DNA of 64,000 nucleotides from an uncultured bacterium (lineage in GTDB: Bacteria > Bacillota > Clostridia > Oscillospirales > Oscillospiraceae), in the NCBI GenBank assembly GCA_945873205.1, contig CAMCCC010000005.1, positions 44,822 to 108,821 of the forward strand. The letters are read 5' to 3'. The translations under genes were made by a program, and so were the position numbers. The notes under the pieces are model-generated. The model saw only the letters and a program-made list of their open reading frames with translations. It did no database searches and was not told the origin of the DNA. Each line of letters opens with the position of its first letter. Within the stretch, counting starts at the first letter, position 1. Positions 15,640 to 24,516 of this stretch are shown here, piece after piece.

Positions 15640-16401
15640 TCAGCAGCCGCTGCGCTGCCGCAGGACCTCATACATGGTGACCGCCGCTGCCGCGGAGGCG
15701 TTGAGGGAGCTGACCTTGCCCTTCATGGGCAGGCTCACCACAAAGTCGCAGTTCTCCTTTACCAGCCGGCCCATGCCGTCTCCTTCGGAACCGATCACCA
15801 GGGCCATGGCCCCGGTAAAGTCCGTGTGCCACAGGTCGCTCTGGCCGTCGGCCGCCGTGCCGTAGACCCAAAGCCCCTGCTCCTTCAGCTCCTTGATAGC
15901 GGCGGAGATGTTGGGCACCCGGGCGATCAGCGCGTGCTCCGCCGCCCCGGCGGAAGCCTTGTCCACAATGGCGGTGAGCCCGGCGCTGCGGCGCTTGGGG
16001 ATGATGATGCCGTGAGCACCGGCGCACTCGGCAGAGCGGATGATGGCCCCTAGGTTGTGGGGGTCGCTGATCTCGTCGCAGACGATGACGAAGGGCGGCT
16101 CCTGCCGCTGCTCCGCCAGGGCCAGAATATCGCTGATCTGGCAGTATTCCCGCACACCGGCCAGGGCGATGACCCCCTGGTGAGCGTGGGTCTGACTCAT
16201 GAAGTCCAGCTTGCGCCGGTCGGCCTCCACCACCACAACGCCCTTCTCCCGGGCCTTGGAGGCGATGTGCCCCAGGGTCTTGTCCACATCGCCCTTGGCG
16301 ATGAAGATTTTGTCAATGGCCCGCCCGGCCCGCAGGGCCTCAATGACCGCGTTGCGGCCTTCGATGATATCGTTTTTGATCTCGTTTTCTCTTTCCACCA
16401 T
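15640..16401 (-). CDS. rlmB: SpoU/TrmH-family 23S rRNA 2'-O-ribose methyltransferase (RlmB type)
   Basis: The 253-residue enzyme transfers a methyl group from SAM to an rRNA (or tRNA) ribose. The N-terminal substrate-binding domain opens with IIEGRNAVIEALRAG. The SPOUT catalytic domain shows the three family motifs: NLGAIIRSAECAGAHGIII, IGSEGDGMGRL and SLNASAAAAVTMYEVL. These form the trefoil-knot cofactor site. RlmB methylates G2251 in E. coli, and the close match supports that role. The start is uncertain: ATG 16401 gives the usual N-terminus, while in-frame ATG codons at 16419 and 16458 would only add residues without family similarity. It leads the operon that contains the ATPase-like gene. 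Confidence 0.88.
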   Translation of the reverse strand: MVERENEIKNDIIEGRNAVIEALRAGRAIDKIFIAKGDVDKTLGHIASKAREKGVVVVEADRRKLDFMSQTHAHQGVIALAGVREYCQISDILALAEQRQEPPFVIVCDEISDPHNLGAIIRSAECAGAHGIIIPKRRSAGLTAIVDKASAGAAEHALIARVPNISAAIKELKEQGLWVYGTAADGQSDLWHTDFTGAMALVIGSEGDGMGRLVKENCDFVVSLPMKGKVSSLNASAAAAVTMYEVLRQRSGC

Positions 16402-16569
16402 GTATATCGTAAGCTCCATTTCGCTGTCAGCATAATATATCAGCCTACATAGTAACACAGACCGGCGGATATGGAAAGCCCCAGTTTTTTGAATTTACAA
16501 AATTTTATAGACTTTGGCAGAAAGACAGGGTATATTATAGTGTAAAGATTTACCAGAATGGAGAATCCT

Positions 16570-17403
16570 ATGAGAAATCCCATGAACCGTATCGAGCGCT
16601 TCTGCTATAACCACCCCGGCTTCGGCATCCGAAACCTGATGATGTACATCAGCATTGCCAACGTGGCCTTCTGGGTATTGGGCGCCATCAACCGGCCCTT
16701 TTTGTCCTACCTGAGCTTTGACGCCGCCGCCATCCTCCATGGCCAGGTCTGGCGGCTGGTCACCTTCATGCTCTATCCCCCCAGCACGGGGCTGCTGGCC
16801 TTCATCGCCTTTTACTTTTATTATTGGATCGGCTCCACCCTGGAGCAGTATTGGGGCAGCGGTCAGTTCACCATCTATTTCTTCTCCGGCGTCATCCTCA
16901 CCATCCTCTACGGCTTCCTGATCTATTTCATCACCGGCAGCAACGTGCGGCTGGACTCCCAGTATATCTACCTGTCAATGTTCTTCTCCTTCGCCGCCCT
17001 GTTCCCGGATATGCAGGTGCTGTTTATGTACATCATCCCCATCAAGATGAAGTACCTGGCCATTGTGGACGCGGTGTTCTTCGCCCTGGCCGTCATCACC
17101 AACCCCTTCCCGGTGAACCTGCTGCCCATCGTGGCGGTGCTGAACTTCTTCATCTTCTGCGGCGGCGATCTGCTGCGCCATATCCGCCCCAACCGGGCCA
17201 GCCGGAGCACCGTGAACTTCCGCAAGGAATCCCGCCGTATCCGCCGGGAGCAGCAGTCCAAACTCTACACCCATAAGTGCGCCGTCTGCGGCCGCACCGA
17301 TGTGGACTATCCGGACCTGGAGTTCCGCTATTGCTCCCGCTGCCAGGGCTATCACTGCTTCTGCATCGACCATATCAATAACCACATCCACTTTACCGAG
17401 TAA
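16570..17403 (+). CDS. Rhomboid-like membrane protein without the catalytic Ser, with C-terminal zinc-ribbon-like tail
   Basis: The 277-residue protein has five or six membrane helices between residues 20 and 200. Its start, GQVWRLVTFMLYP followed by YYWIGSTLEQYWGS, is characteristic of rhomboid-superfamily proteins. The segment where active rhomboids carry GxSG reads YIYLSMFFSFAALFP, so no catalytic serine is present and it is more like an inactive rhomboid or derlin. Residues about 235-277 hold two Cys pairs (CAVCG and CSRCQ) and further Cys/His residues, a plausible zinc-binding module in the cytosol. GGAG lies 6 bases before ATG 16570; an in-frame ATG at 16558 overlaps that site. It is followed by its own terminator. 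Confidence 0.7.
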   Translation: MRNPMNRIERFCYNHPGFGIRNLMMYISIANVAFWVLGAINRPFLSYLSFDAAAILHGQVWRLVTFMLYPPSTGLLAFIAFYFYYWIGSTLEQYWGSGQFTIYFFSGVILTILYGFLIYFITGSNVRLDSQYIYLSMFFSFAALFPDMQVLFMYIIPIKMKYLAIVDAVFFALAVITNPFPVNLLPIVAVLNFFIFCGGDLLRHIRPNRASRSTVNFRKESRRIRREQQSKLYTHKCAVCGRTDVDYPDLEFRYCSRCQGYHCFCIDHINNHIHFTE

Positions 17404-17412
17404 GCGATTTTG

Positions 17413-17450
17413 AAAAAACGGCGCGGCCCGACAGACCGCGCCGTTTTTTA
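17413..17450 (+). terminator. Intrinsic terminator after the rhomboid-like gene
   Basis: A stem CGGCGCGG / CCGCGCCG, extended by A6/T6 pairs, with a 9-base loop and a T run. Confidence 0.9.
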
Positions 17451-17572
17451 GCGTCTATAAAAACAACACAATCTCCTGAAAAAACGCGCTATCGAAGGAA
17501 AAGGCTTTGCGGTAAAATACAGGCACAGAGAAAAACAACGCCTGCCCGGCGCTTTGAAAAGGAGATACGAAC

Positions 17573-18460
17573 ATGAACAAATCCGCTTCCCTCACCCTGG
17601 CCCTGACCCTCTGCGCCCTGCTGCTCAGCGGCTGCGGCCTGCATATGCGGCCCTCCCTGGGGCTCAGCGGCATAAACTATGAGCACCCGGAGAAATACAC
17701 CGTGGGCGGCGCCGCTTTTACCGATAAGGTGGAGCAGGTGGAAATCCATTGGCTCAGCGGCAGCGTCACCGTCACCGGCCACAAAGGGAATGAAATCCGC
17801 TTTTCCGAAAGGGCCAACCGTAACCTGACCAATGACCTGAGCCTGCACTACTGGCTGGACGGCAGCACCCTGCGCATCCAGTTCTGCCGCAGCGGAAAGT
17901 GGAACCTGAACGGCCTGGAAAAGGACCTGACTCTCCAGCTGCCGGAGCGGCTGCTGCAGAGCCTGACAGTTGACACCGTCTCCGCCCGGGTCAACCTGGA
18001 GGACCTTGCCATGGAAGACCTGGAGCTGGACAGCGTTTCCGGGGCGGTCCGTCTCCGGGACTGCCAGGTCAGTGACCGGGCCAGAGTGGATACCACCTCC
18101 GGCTCCGTAAAGGCGGAGCTTACCGCTGCGCTGCGGGAGTGGAAAGCCGACACCGTTTCCGGCAGCGTGGAACTGACGGTGCCGGCAGTGGGGGATTTTG
18201 ATGTGAACACCACCAGCGGCTCCGTCAGCCTGACGGCGGAGAAAGCGCCGAAGGACTTGGACGTGGACACGGTCTCCGGCTCCGTCACCCTGTGCCTGCC
18301 GGCAGATGCGGACTTCACCCTGGACTTTGACACGGTCAGCGGCAGCTTCTCCTCGGCGCTGGCCTGCAAAACCGAAAACAGCCGCCGCATTTTCGGCAAC
18401 GGCAGCGGAGATTACAGCATTGATACCACCAGCGGCAGCGTGAGAATTGAGAAGAACTGA
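17573..18460 (+). CDS. DUF4097-family beta-repeat lipoprotein
   Basis: The 295-residue protein starts with a lipoprotein signal (lipobox LSGC, Cys near residue 22) and so is probably surface-anchored. The rest is a run of short beta strands with repeated phrases such as VDTVSARVNLEDLA, LDSVSGAVRLRD, VDTTSGSVKAEL and VDTVSGSVTLCL, spaced about 20 residues apart. This is typical of DUF4097 (putative adhesin or right-handed beta-helix) proteins. In other Firmicutes such genes often sit near envelope-stress regulators; none is adjacent here. AAGGAG lies about 10 bases before ATG. A GNAT gene follows 17 bases later and may be co-transcribed. Confidence 0.85.
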   Translation: MNKSASLTLALTLCALLLSGCGLHMRPSLGLSGINYEHPEKYTVGGAAFTDKVEQVEIHWLSGSVTVTGHKGNEIRFSERANRNLTNDLSLHYWLDGSTLRIQFCRSGKWNLNGLEKDLTLQLPERLLQSLTVDTVSARVNLEDLAMEDLELDSVSGAVRLRDCQVSDRARVDTTSGSVKAELTAALREWKADTVSGSVELTVPAVGDFDVNTTSGSVSLTAEKAPKDLDVDTVSGSVTLCLPADADFTLDFDTVSGSFSSALACKTENSRRIFGNGSGDYSIDTTSGSVRIEKN

Positions 18461-18477
18461 AAATCGGAGGTGTAGAC

Positions 18478-18927
18478 ATGAATTGCACAATCAGGAAATG
18501 GCGCCTGTCCGACGCCGGGGACCTGGCCGCCGCCTGCGAGCTGGTCTGGCAGGTGTTCTGCCGCTTTGAAGCGCCGGAATATTCCCAGGAGGGAATTGCG
18601 GAGTTCCAGAGGACCCTGGAAAATATAGAGGCCCTGCGGCATATGCCCTTCTACGGCGCTTTTCACGAGGGAGAGCTGGTGGGCGTGCTGGCCATGCGCC
18701 AGGTGCAGCATATCAGCCTGTTCTTCGTGAAGGAGGCTTGGCACCGCCAGGGGGTGGGCCGCCTGTTGTTCGACGCCATGCGCCGGGACTATACCGACCA
18801 GGTCTTTACCGTCAATTCCTCTCCCTATGCCGTGGAGGTCTACCGGCACCTGGGCTTTGTCCCCACGGACACGGAGCAGCTTACCAACGGCATCCGTTAT
18901 ACCCCCATGCGCTTTGAACAGAAGTAA
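18478..18927 (+). CDS. GNAT-family N-acetyltransferase
   Basis: This 149-residue cytosolic protein has the GNAT order: IRKWRLSDAGDLAAAC at the start, ELVGVLAMRQ for the central strands, and LFFVKEAWHRQGVGRLLFDA, which contains the acetyl-CoA pyrophosphate loop (RQGVGR), near residue 85. VYRHLGFVPT near the C-terminus is the usual last motif. The substrate is not predictable. It follows the DUF4097 gene by 17 bases, with GGAGG 8 bases before ATG. Confidence 0.88.
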   Translation: MNCTIRKWRLSDAGDLAAACELVWQVFCRFEAPEYSQEGIAEFQRTLENIEALRHMPFYGAFHEGELVGVLAMRQVQHISLFFVKEAWHRQGVGRLLFDAMRRDYTDQVFTVNSSPYAVEVYRHLGFVPTDTEQLTNGIRYTPMRFEQK

Positions 18928-18935
18928 GAAGAAAT

Positions 18936-18972
18936 AAACAGCCTCCGGAGAATGTTTCTCTGAAGGCTGTTT
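18936..18972. terminator. Probable shared terminator between the GNAT gene and birA
   Basis: AAACAGCCT (18936-18944) pairs with AGGCTGTTT (18964-18972), with partial pairing inside. The T-rich side is on the minus strand (TTTATTTC), so it suits birA best. Confidence 0.5.
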
Positions 18973-18981
18973 GACCTTATT

Positions 18982-19959
18982 TCACGTTTTGGCGCCCCGC
19001 AGGCTGATCTCCCCGGCGTTGACCCGCTGCACCTGGCCGTCTGCCGTTCTCACCACCAGGGCGAAATCCTCATCGATATCCAGCACTCTGGCAGAGAGGG
19101 CCTCTCTGCCGGGGCTCAGCAGCTGCACGTCCTTCCCCAGAACCACCGAGCGGCTTTTATAGGCCTCATAGCAGGCCCGGCTGCCCAGACAGGCATAGTA
19201 GCCCATGAACCGATCCAGAATCTCCGCCGCCAGGCGGCAGCGCAGCTCCGGCACCGGGTCGGCGCCGAAGGCTGCCCCGGCAATGCCCTGCAGCTCCTCC
19301 GGGAAGCCATCCGCCGGCACGGCGGTGTTCACGCCGATGCCCAGCACCACATAGTCGATCAGGCCGCTTTCAAAGTCCATGGCGGCCTCGGTCAGAATGC
19401 CGCAGACCTTCCTGCCGTGAAATAACACATCGTTGACCCATTTGATCTGCACCGGCTCTCCGGCCAGCTGCTCAATGGCCTCCGCTACGGCCACCGCGGC
19501 GCTGGCGGTCACCAGGGTGGCCCGCTGGGCGTTGGTGCGGGGGCGCAGCAGCAGACTCATGTAAATGCCGGTGCCCGGCGGGGAATAGAAGCTGCGGCCC
19601 ATGCGGCCCCGCCCGGCGCTCTGCTCATTGGCGATCAGCACGCTGCCATGGGGCGCGCCCTCCGCTGCCATCCGCTTCATGGCGGCGTTGGTGGAGTCTA
19701 CCCGGTCCACCACCTGGATGTGCAGGCCCGTAGCTTTCAGATACCGTTCCACCCCGGCCCCGCTGAGCACGTTGCTGCGGGAGGAAAGGCGGTAGCCCTT
19801 GTTGGTTACCGATTCAATCAGATAGCCCTGGGCGCGCAGCTGCCCCATGGCTTTCCATACCGCCGTCCGGCTGACGCCCAGCCGTCCGGCCAGCTCCGCC
19901 CCGGAGATATACGCATCCCGGGCCTTCCAAAGATGCTCCAGCACCTGATCTTTCAGCAA
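18982..19959 (-). CDS. birA: Bifunctional biotin-[acetyl-CoA-carboxylase] ligase and biotin repressor
   Basis: The 325-residue protein attaches biotin to carboxylase subunits through biotinyl-AMP and represses biotin genes. The N-terminal winged helix (about residues 1-65) contains ISGAELAGRLGVSRTAVWKAM. The ligase domain has VDSTN, the adenylate loop GRGRMGR (near residue 116) and KWVNDVLF. The C-terminal domain ends near residue 325, and the length fits group II (regulatory) BirA. It starts 4 bases after bioY ends, in the bioY-birA operon. A matching BirA operator lies at the operon promoter, so the system is probably self-regulated. Confidence 0.93.
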   Translation of the reverse strand: MLKDQVLEHLWKARDAYISGAELAGRLGVSRTAVWKAMGQLRAQGYLIESVTNKGYRLSSRSNVLSGAGVERYLKATGLHIQVVDRVDSTNAAMKRMAAEGAPHGSVLIANEQSAGRGRMGRSFYSPPGTGIYMSLLLRPRTNAQRATLVTASAAVAVAEAIEQLAGEPVQIKWVNDVLFHGRKVCGILTEAAMDFESGLIDYVVLGIGVNTAVPADGFPEELQGIAGAAFGADPVPELRCRLAAEILDRFMGYYACLGSRACYEAYKSRSVVLGKDVQLLSPGREALSARVLDIDEDFALVVRTADGQVQRVNAGEISLRGAKT

Positions 19960-19963
19960 AAAA

Positions 19964-20512
19964 TCACCCTCTTGGTTTCAGCAGGCTGTGCAGCCTCCCG
20001 GTCAGCGAGACGGCCAGCAGAATCTTCACTGCATCCGGCAGCAGATAGGGGAAAACGCACAGGCTCAAAGCGGTCAGTACCCCGATGGCCCCGCTGGTCC
20101 TGGTATACACCAGAACAAACCAGGCCGTGCCGAAAGTATAGCACAAAAGAATGCCGATTGCCATAAAAAGTGCCAGAAGGGGAGGCTTTCTGCCAAACTT
20201 TTTTACGCCCAGCCCCACAACCAGAGCCGTAAAGACAAAGCCGATGATATAGCCCCCGGTGGTGCCCAGCAGCGTGCCGATGCCGCTGCGAAAGCCTGAA
20301 AATACCGGCAGGCCCGCCGCGCCCAACAGAATGTAGACCACCACTGCCCACAGTCCCAGCCGCAGCCCCAGCACTGCCGTGATCAGGCAGATGGCAAAGG
20401 TCTGCAATGTAATAGGTACCGGCAGGGGAATACTGATCCAGGAGCAGACCGCGATCAACGCCACGCCCATGGCAATATAGGACAGGTCCTTTGCAGTAAG
20501 CCGTCGATTCAT
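19964..20512 (-). CDS. bioY: Biotin transporter substrate-binding subunit BioY
   Basis: This 182-residue protein is the S component of a biotin ECF transporter. It has about six membrane helices and the family stretches ITLQTFAICLITAVLG and GAAGLPVFSGFRSGIGTLLG. The GTTGGYIIGF segment forms part of the biotin site. BioY can act with a shared ECF module (EcfAAT), which is not in this window. ATG 20512 is chosen over an upstream in-frame ATG (20527) because GAGGTG lies 7 bases before it. The operon order is bioY then birA, under a BirA-type palindromic operator. Confidence 0.9.
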   Translation of the reverse strand: MNRRLTAKDLSYIAMGVALIAVCSWISIPLPVPITLQTFAICLITAVLGLRLGLWAVVVYILLGAAGLPVFSGFRSGIGTLLGTTGGYIIGFVFTALVVGLGVKKFGRKPPLLALFMAIGILLCYTFGTAWFVLVYTRTSGAIGVLTALSLCVFPYLLPDAVKILLAVSLTGRLHSLLKPRG

Positions 20513-20544
20513 TTTTATACACCTCACATTTGAACTTGTCCGTA

Positions 20545-20573
20545 ACTATAAAGGAAAAACTTTCAATTGTCAA
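20545..20573 (-). promoter_or_regulatory. bioY-birA promoter
   Basis: On the minus strand TTGACA (20568-20573), 17-base spacer, TATAGT (20545-20550). The -35 box lies inside the BirA operator. Confidence 0.8.
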
Positions 20574-20604
20574 CCATTTCATATAAAATGGTTGACAATT
20601 GAAA
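20561..20604. promoter_or_regulatory. BirA operator (TTGTCAACC-N14-GGTTGACAA)
   Basis: A perfect 19-bp inverted repeat (20561-20579 and 20586-20604) contains half-sites TTGTCAACC and GGTTGACAA separated by 14 bases. This matches the known form of bacterial BirA sites. It covers the -35 box of the bioY-birA promoter, so BirA bound to biotinyl-AMP should block transcription. Confidence 0.85.
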
Positions 20605-20634
20605 CGCAACCCTGACAGGTACTCTGGTTTCCTG

Positions 20635-20663
20635 TTGCGTATTTGGATAAAAAAGAATATAAT
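20635..20663 (+). promoter_or_regulatory. Promoter for the amidohydrolase gene
   Basis: TTGCGT (20635-20640), 17-base spacer, TATAAT (20658-20663). It lies 31 bases downstream of the BirA operator. Confidence 0.65.
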
Positions 20664-20696
20664 GTCCGGGAAATTATCAGAAACAGAGGAAGCATC

Positions 20697-21551
20697 ATGA
20701 TCATCGACGCACATTCCCACATTTTTCCCGATAACATTGCCAAAGGCGCCCTGAGCAAGCTGCAGGCCGGCTCCAACGCCGGCATTTTCTGTGAAGCTAC
20801 GGAGAAGGCCCTGACGGCCTCCATGGCCCAGGCGGGCATTGACCTGTGCATCAATCTGCCCTGCGGCACCAACCCCGCCAAGGTGCGGCAGATCAACCAG
20901 CTTTCCGCCCGGCGCAACAGCCGCCAGAAGAAGATTTTCAGCATCGGCTGCATCCACCCGGACTGTGCCGACGTGAAGGGGGAATTGGCCCTGGCAGCCC
21001 AGCTGGGCCTGAAGGCGGTGAAGATCCACCCCTATTTCCAGAACCATGATTTTGACGACCCGGCCTATCTGCACCTGATGGAAGCGGCCGGGGAGCTGGG
21101 CCTGATCGTAGTGGCCCACACCGGCACCGACCTGGGCTATCCCGGCCTCTACCGATGCACCACCCCCATGATCGCCAATGTGCTGAAAAGCCTCCGGGGC
21201 GTGAAGCTGGTGCTGGCCCACATGGGCGGCTGCGGCAACTGGGAGGATATCCTGGAGGTGGTGGCGGATTCCGACGTGATGCTGGACTGCGCCTACAGCC
21301 TGGGCTGTACCCTGGACATGGAGGGCAAGCCCATGGCCGGTATGCCCAGCCTGCTGACGGCGGAGCAGTTCATGGCCATGGAGAAGGTTCTGGGGCCGGA
21401 GCGCATCCTCTTCGGCACCGACAGCCCCTGGATGGATCAGCGCCATACCCTGGACCTGTTCCTGGCCCTGCCCCTCAGCCCGGAGGCCCAGGCGCGGATT
21501 CTGTACCAAAACGCCCTGGAGCTGTATGGCCTTCAGACTTGGATAGAATGA
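20697..21551 (+). CDS. Amidohydrolase-family metal-dependent hydrolase
   Basis: The 284-residue protein is a TIM-barrel amidohydrolase (amidohydrolase-2/TatD-like). Metal-binding elements are visible in the expected order: DAHSHIFP at residues 4-11, KIHPYFQNHD, VAHTGTD, LAHMGG and FGTDSPWMD near the C-terminus. The substrate cannot be predicted; members include decarboxylases, hydrolases and DNases. The gene is divergent from bioY-birA but its promoter is outside the BirA site. ATG 20697 is chosen because the DAHSH motif follows at once and AGAGGA lies upstream. Confidence 0.8.
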   Translation: MIIDAHSHIFPDNIAKGALSKLQAGSNAGIFCEATEKALTASMAQAGIDLCINLPCGTNPAKVRQINQLSARRNSRQKKIFSIGCIHPDCADVKGELALAAQLGLKAVKIHPYFQNHDFDDPAYLHLMEAAGELGLIVVAHTGTDLGYPGLYRCTTPMIANVLKSLRGVKLVLAHMGGCGNWEDILEVVADSDVMLDCAYSLGCTLDMEGKPMAGMPSLLTAEQFMAMEKVLGPERILFGTDSPWMDQRHTLDLFLALPLSPEAQARILYQNALELYGLQTWIE

Positions 21552-21587
21552 AAAAAGCTTCCCCGAGAAGGGGAAGCCTTTTTCATC
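21551..21587. terminator. Bidirectional terminator between the amidohydrolase and htrA
   Basis: An 8-bp stem GCTTCCCC / GGGGAAGC is flanked by A6 on the left and T5 on the right, so it can work for both converging genes. Confidence 0.88.
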
Positions 21588-21593
21588 GTTTCA

Positions 21594-22871
21594 TCAGTAT
21601 CCGAAGCTGAAAAAGCCGGGGAAGGAGAACTGCTGCTGGCTGCTCTGCTGCTGCACCTGGGCCTGATCCTCCTCTGAACCCAGAGCGGACTGAATCTTTT
21701 CACCCACGGTGACTGTCAGCTCCAGGGTCTCGCCCTGGCGGTAAACCGTCAGCTTCAGCTCTGCCCCGTTGTAGAGGTCGCCCACCAGCCGCACCAGGTC
21801 GTCGCTGGATTCTATCGTGGTTCCGTTGGCTTCGGTGATAATGTCGTTGATCTGCAGTCCGGCCTTCTCGGCGGGGCTATCCTCGCTGATGGCCTTCACC
21901 GCCGCCCCCTTGGGCAGGCCGTAGCTCTGGGTCTCGCTGCTGACAGAGGTAACGGAAACGCCGATATAGGGCTTGGCGATGTAGCCCTTTTCAATAATGC
22001 TCTCCACAATGTTCATCACGCTGTTGATGGGGATGGCAAAGCCGATGTTGTCGATGGAGGCGCCGGAGCCGCTGCTGGAGTACTTGGCGTTGGTGATGCC
22101 GATGACCTCGCCGTAGAGGTTAAACAGCGCGCCGCCGGAGTTGCCGGAGTTGATGGCGCAGTCGGTCTGAATCAGCTCCATGGTCACGTTGCCGGAGAGG
22201 GTGACCTCCCGGTCAAGGGCACTGACCACACCGGCGGTGAGGGAGAAGGTCAGCTCGCCCAGGGGGTTGCCGATGGCTACCACGGTGTCGCCCACGTTCA
22301 GGTTGCCGGAATCGCCCAGCACCACGGGACTCAGATTTTCCGCGTCCACCTTCAGCACGGCGATGTCGTTGCTTTCGTCATAGCCGATCAGCTGTGCGTC
22401 ATAGCTGCTGCCATCGTACATGCTTACCTTGATGGAAGTGGAGTCCTCGACTACATGGTAGTTGGTAAGGATGTAGCCGTCATCACTGAGCACAAAGCCG
22501 GAGCCGGCAGCGGCGGAAGTGGTGGTAAAGCCGAAGTAGTTGGTAGTGACGGCGGTGGTGATGCCCACCGTGGAGGCCACGTTCTGGGCGTAGACCTCTG
22601 CGGGGCTCATCTGCTTGCTGGTGTCAATGGTGGCCACATCGATCACGGTGCTGGGCCGCTCCCCCTTCAGAACCTGGGAACTGCTGCCGCTGCCGGAAGG
22701 AGCCAACAACAGCACCCCGCCGGCGCCTACTGCACCGCCCAGCAGGGCGGCCACCAGCATCAGCGCGATCACCTTGCCCCAAGGAAAGCCCTTCTTTTTG
22801 GAGCCGCCGGTATATTCGGGATTATAGCTCCCATCATTGTTATAAGAGCCGCTGTTGAAATCTTCGTTCAT
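21594..22871 (-). CDS. HtrA/DegP-type serine protease with one PDZ domain
   Basis: This 425-residue membrane-anchored protease handles misfolded envelope proteins in known systems. A cytosolic Asn/Gly/Tyr-rich tail (1-32) is followed by one membrane segment (about 33-57). The trypsin-like domain has the full triad: His139 in LTNYHVVED, Asp169 in SNDIAVL and Ser245 in NSGNSGGAL. A PDZ domain covers about residues 300-395, and a Gln-rich tail follows. AAGGAGAG lies 6 bases before the ATG. No two-component system is adjacent, unlike some htrA loci. It looks monocistronic. Confidence 0.92.
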   Translation of the reverse strand: MNEDFNSGSYNNDGSYNPEYTGGSKKKGFPWGKVIALMLVAALLGGAVGAGGVLLLAPSGSGSSSQVLKGERPSTVIDVATIDTSKQMSPAEVYAQNVASTVGITTAVTTNYFGFTTTSAAAGSGFVLSDDGYILTNYHVVEDSTSIKVSMYDGSSYDAQLIGYDESNDIAVLKVDAENLSPVVLGDSGNLNVGDTVVAIGNPLGELTFSLTAGVVSALDREVTLSGNVTMELIQTDCAINSGNSGGALFNLYGEVIGITNAKYSSSGSGASIDNIGFAIPINSVMNIVESIIEKGYIAKPYIGVSVTSVSSETQSYGLPKGAAVKAISEDSPAEKAGLQINDIITEANGTTIESSDDLVRLVGDLYNGAELKLTVYRQGETLELTVTVGEKIQSALGSEEDQAQVQQQSSQQQFSFPGFFSFGY

Positions 22872-22995
22872 GTTTGTCTCTCCTTTTATGGGCCTGAGCC
22901 CAGTGGCTTTTCAGCCTGTTTTTTATCATTGCCCGTATTGTACATATAAAAACTTAAATTTACCTGAAAGAACCTTGAACTATTTGTGAACACTG

Positions 22996-23045
22996 AAAAA
23001 AGAAAAAGAAACAGGCGGGACACCGGTTCTTCGGTGTCCCGCCTG
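22996..23045 (-). terminator. Intrinsic terminator after purF
   Basis: A 14-bp stem (23012-23025 and 23032-23045, CAGGCGGGACACCG on the plus strand) with a 6-base loop. The minus strand continues with TTTCTTTTTCTTTTTT. Confidence 0.9.
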
Positions 23046-23055
23046 CGGTTGAATT

Positions 23056-24516
23056 TTATTTTTTCCCTGCGTGAATCTTGTTTTCAAAGCGATCCTTCTC
23101 CCCGGCGCTGGGGATGGCCGTGGGATAGCCGCCGCCGAAGCAGGCGGTGCAGAAGCCGCCGGCTTCATCACCGGCCAGCCGCACCACATCTTCCACACTC
23201 AGGTAGCCCAGAGAGTCCACCCCGATGATACCGGCGATCTCCTCCACCGTGTGGTGGTTGGCGATCAGCTTTTCCGCATCGTCGATATCGGTGCCGTAGT
23301 AGCACTCGCTGATGAAGGGCGGCGCGCTGACCCGCATGTGGATTTCTTTTGCCCCGGCCTGCCGCAGCAGATCGATGGTACGCCTGCAGGTGGTGCCCCG
23401 GACGATGGAGTCATCGATCATTACCACCCGTTTGCCCTCCACCACGGAACGGATGGGGTTGAGCTTGATGTTCACGCCGTTTTCCCGCATCTCCTGGGTG
23501 GGGGAGATGAAGGTGCGGCCAATGTATTTGTTCTTGGTGAAGCCCATGGCGTAGGGGATGCCGGAGGCCTCGGCGTAGCCCAGGGCCGCGTCCAGCCCGG
23601 AATCCGGCACGCCGATGACCACATCCGCCTCCACCGGGTGCGCCTGGGCCAGGAAGGCCCCGGCCCGTTTCCGGGCCTGACAGACGCTGCACCCGTCGAT
23701 GACGGAATCCGGCCTGGCAAAATAGATGTACTCAAACACGCACAGGCTCCGCGCCGCCTGACCGCAATGGCTGCGGTCACTGTGGATGCCCTTGCTGCTG
23801 ACGGTGACGATCTCCCCGGGCAGAATATCCCGCTCAAATTCCGCGCCAACCGCATCCAGCGCGCAGGACTCGGAGGCGAATACCACCTTGCCGTCCTTCC
23901 GCCGGCCCATGCACAAAGGCCGGAAGCCGTGGGGGTCCCGGGTGGCAATCAGCTTGCTGGGGGAGGAAATCACCAGGGAATAAGCCCCCTCCAGCCGGTC
24001 CATGGCCGCCGATACCGCCGCCTCAATGGAGCTGCTGTGCAGCCGCTCCTGCACGATGATATAGGCGATCACCTCGGAGTCGGTGGTGGTGTGGAAGATG
24101 GAGCCCTTTTCCTCCAGCTGCCGCCGCAGCTCCATGGAGTTGGTCAGGTTGCCGTTGTGGGCCAGGGCCATGCGGCCCTTGTAGTGGTTGATGATCAGGG
24201 GCTGTACATTGCGCTTGTTGTCCGAGCCGGTGGTGGCATAGCGCACATGGCCCACGGCAATGTCGCCGCTGCCCAGGCTTTGCAGCCGCTCCGGCGTGAA
24301 CACATCGTTCACCAGGCCCACATCCCGGTAGGCGCTGAAAACACCGTCGTCATTGATCACCATGCCGGCGCTTTCCTGGCCCCGGTGCTGCAGGGAGAAC
24401 AGACCGTAGTATACCAGACCGGCCAGGTCTGCCGTTGCCGGGGAATAGACGCCGAAAACGCCGCATTCCTCATGGAGGTGGCCGTTCCTTCGGCTGATCT
24501 GTTCAGTCTGCATCAT
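23056..24516 (-). CDS. purF: Amidophosphoribosyltransferase
   Basis: The enzyme makes 5-phosphoribosylamine from PRPP and glutamine, the first committed step of purine synthesis. The 486-residue protein has a 17-residue propeptide ending before Cys18 (CGVFGVYSP), the N-terminal nucleophile of class II glutamine amidotransferases. [11 protein letters not shown] follows. The C-terminal phosphoribosyltransferase domain has [15 protein letters not shown], the PRPP-binding motif (near residue 375). Cys residues near the C-terminus fit the Fe-S-containing Bacillus type. The gene overlaps the end of purC by 14 bases, so the two are translationally linked. Confidence 0.95.
   Translation of the reverse strand: MMQTEQISRRNGHLHEECGVFGVYSPATADLAGLVYYGLFSLQHRGQESAGMVINDDGVFSAYRDVGLVNDVFTPERLQSLGSGDIAVGHVRYATTGSDNKRNVQPLIINHYKGRMALAHNGNLTNSMELRRQLEEKGSIFHTTTDSEVIAYIIVQERLHSSSIEAAVSAAMDRLEGAYSLVISSPSKLIATRDPHGFRPLCMGRRKDGKVVFASESCALDAVGAEFERDILPGEIVTVSSKGIHSDRSHCGQAARSLCVFEYIYFARPDSVIDGCSVCQARKRAGAFLAQAHPVEADVVIGVPDSGLDAALGYAEASGIPYAMGFTKNKYIGRTFISPTQEMRENGVNIKLNPIRSVVEGKRVVMIDDSIVRGTTCRRTIDLLRQAGAKEIHMRVSAPPFISECYYGTDIDDAEKLIANHHTVEEIAGIIGVDSLGYLSVEDVVRLAGDEAGGFCTACFGGGYPTAIPSAGEKDRFENKIHAGKK

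Noticed and set aside
13413..15680. A 755-codon plus-strand open frame opposite the P-type ATPase-like gene
   Set aside because: Composition is Gly/Gln/Arg/His-rich without motifs; the minus-strand frame has clear membrane segments and a terminator.
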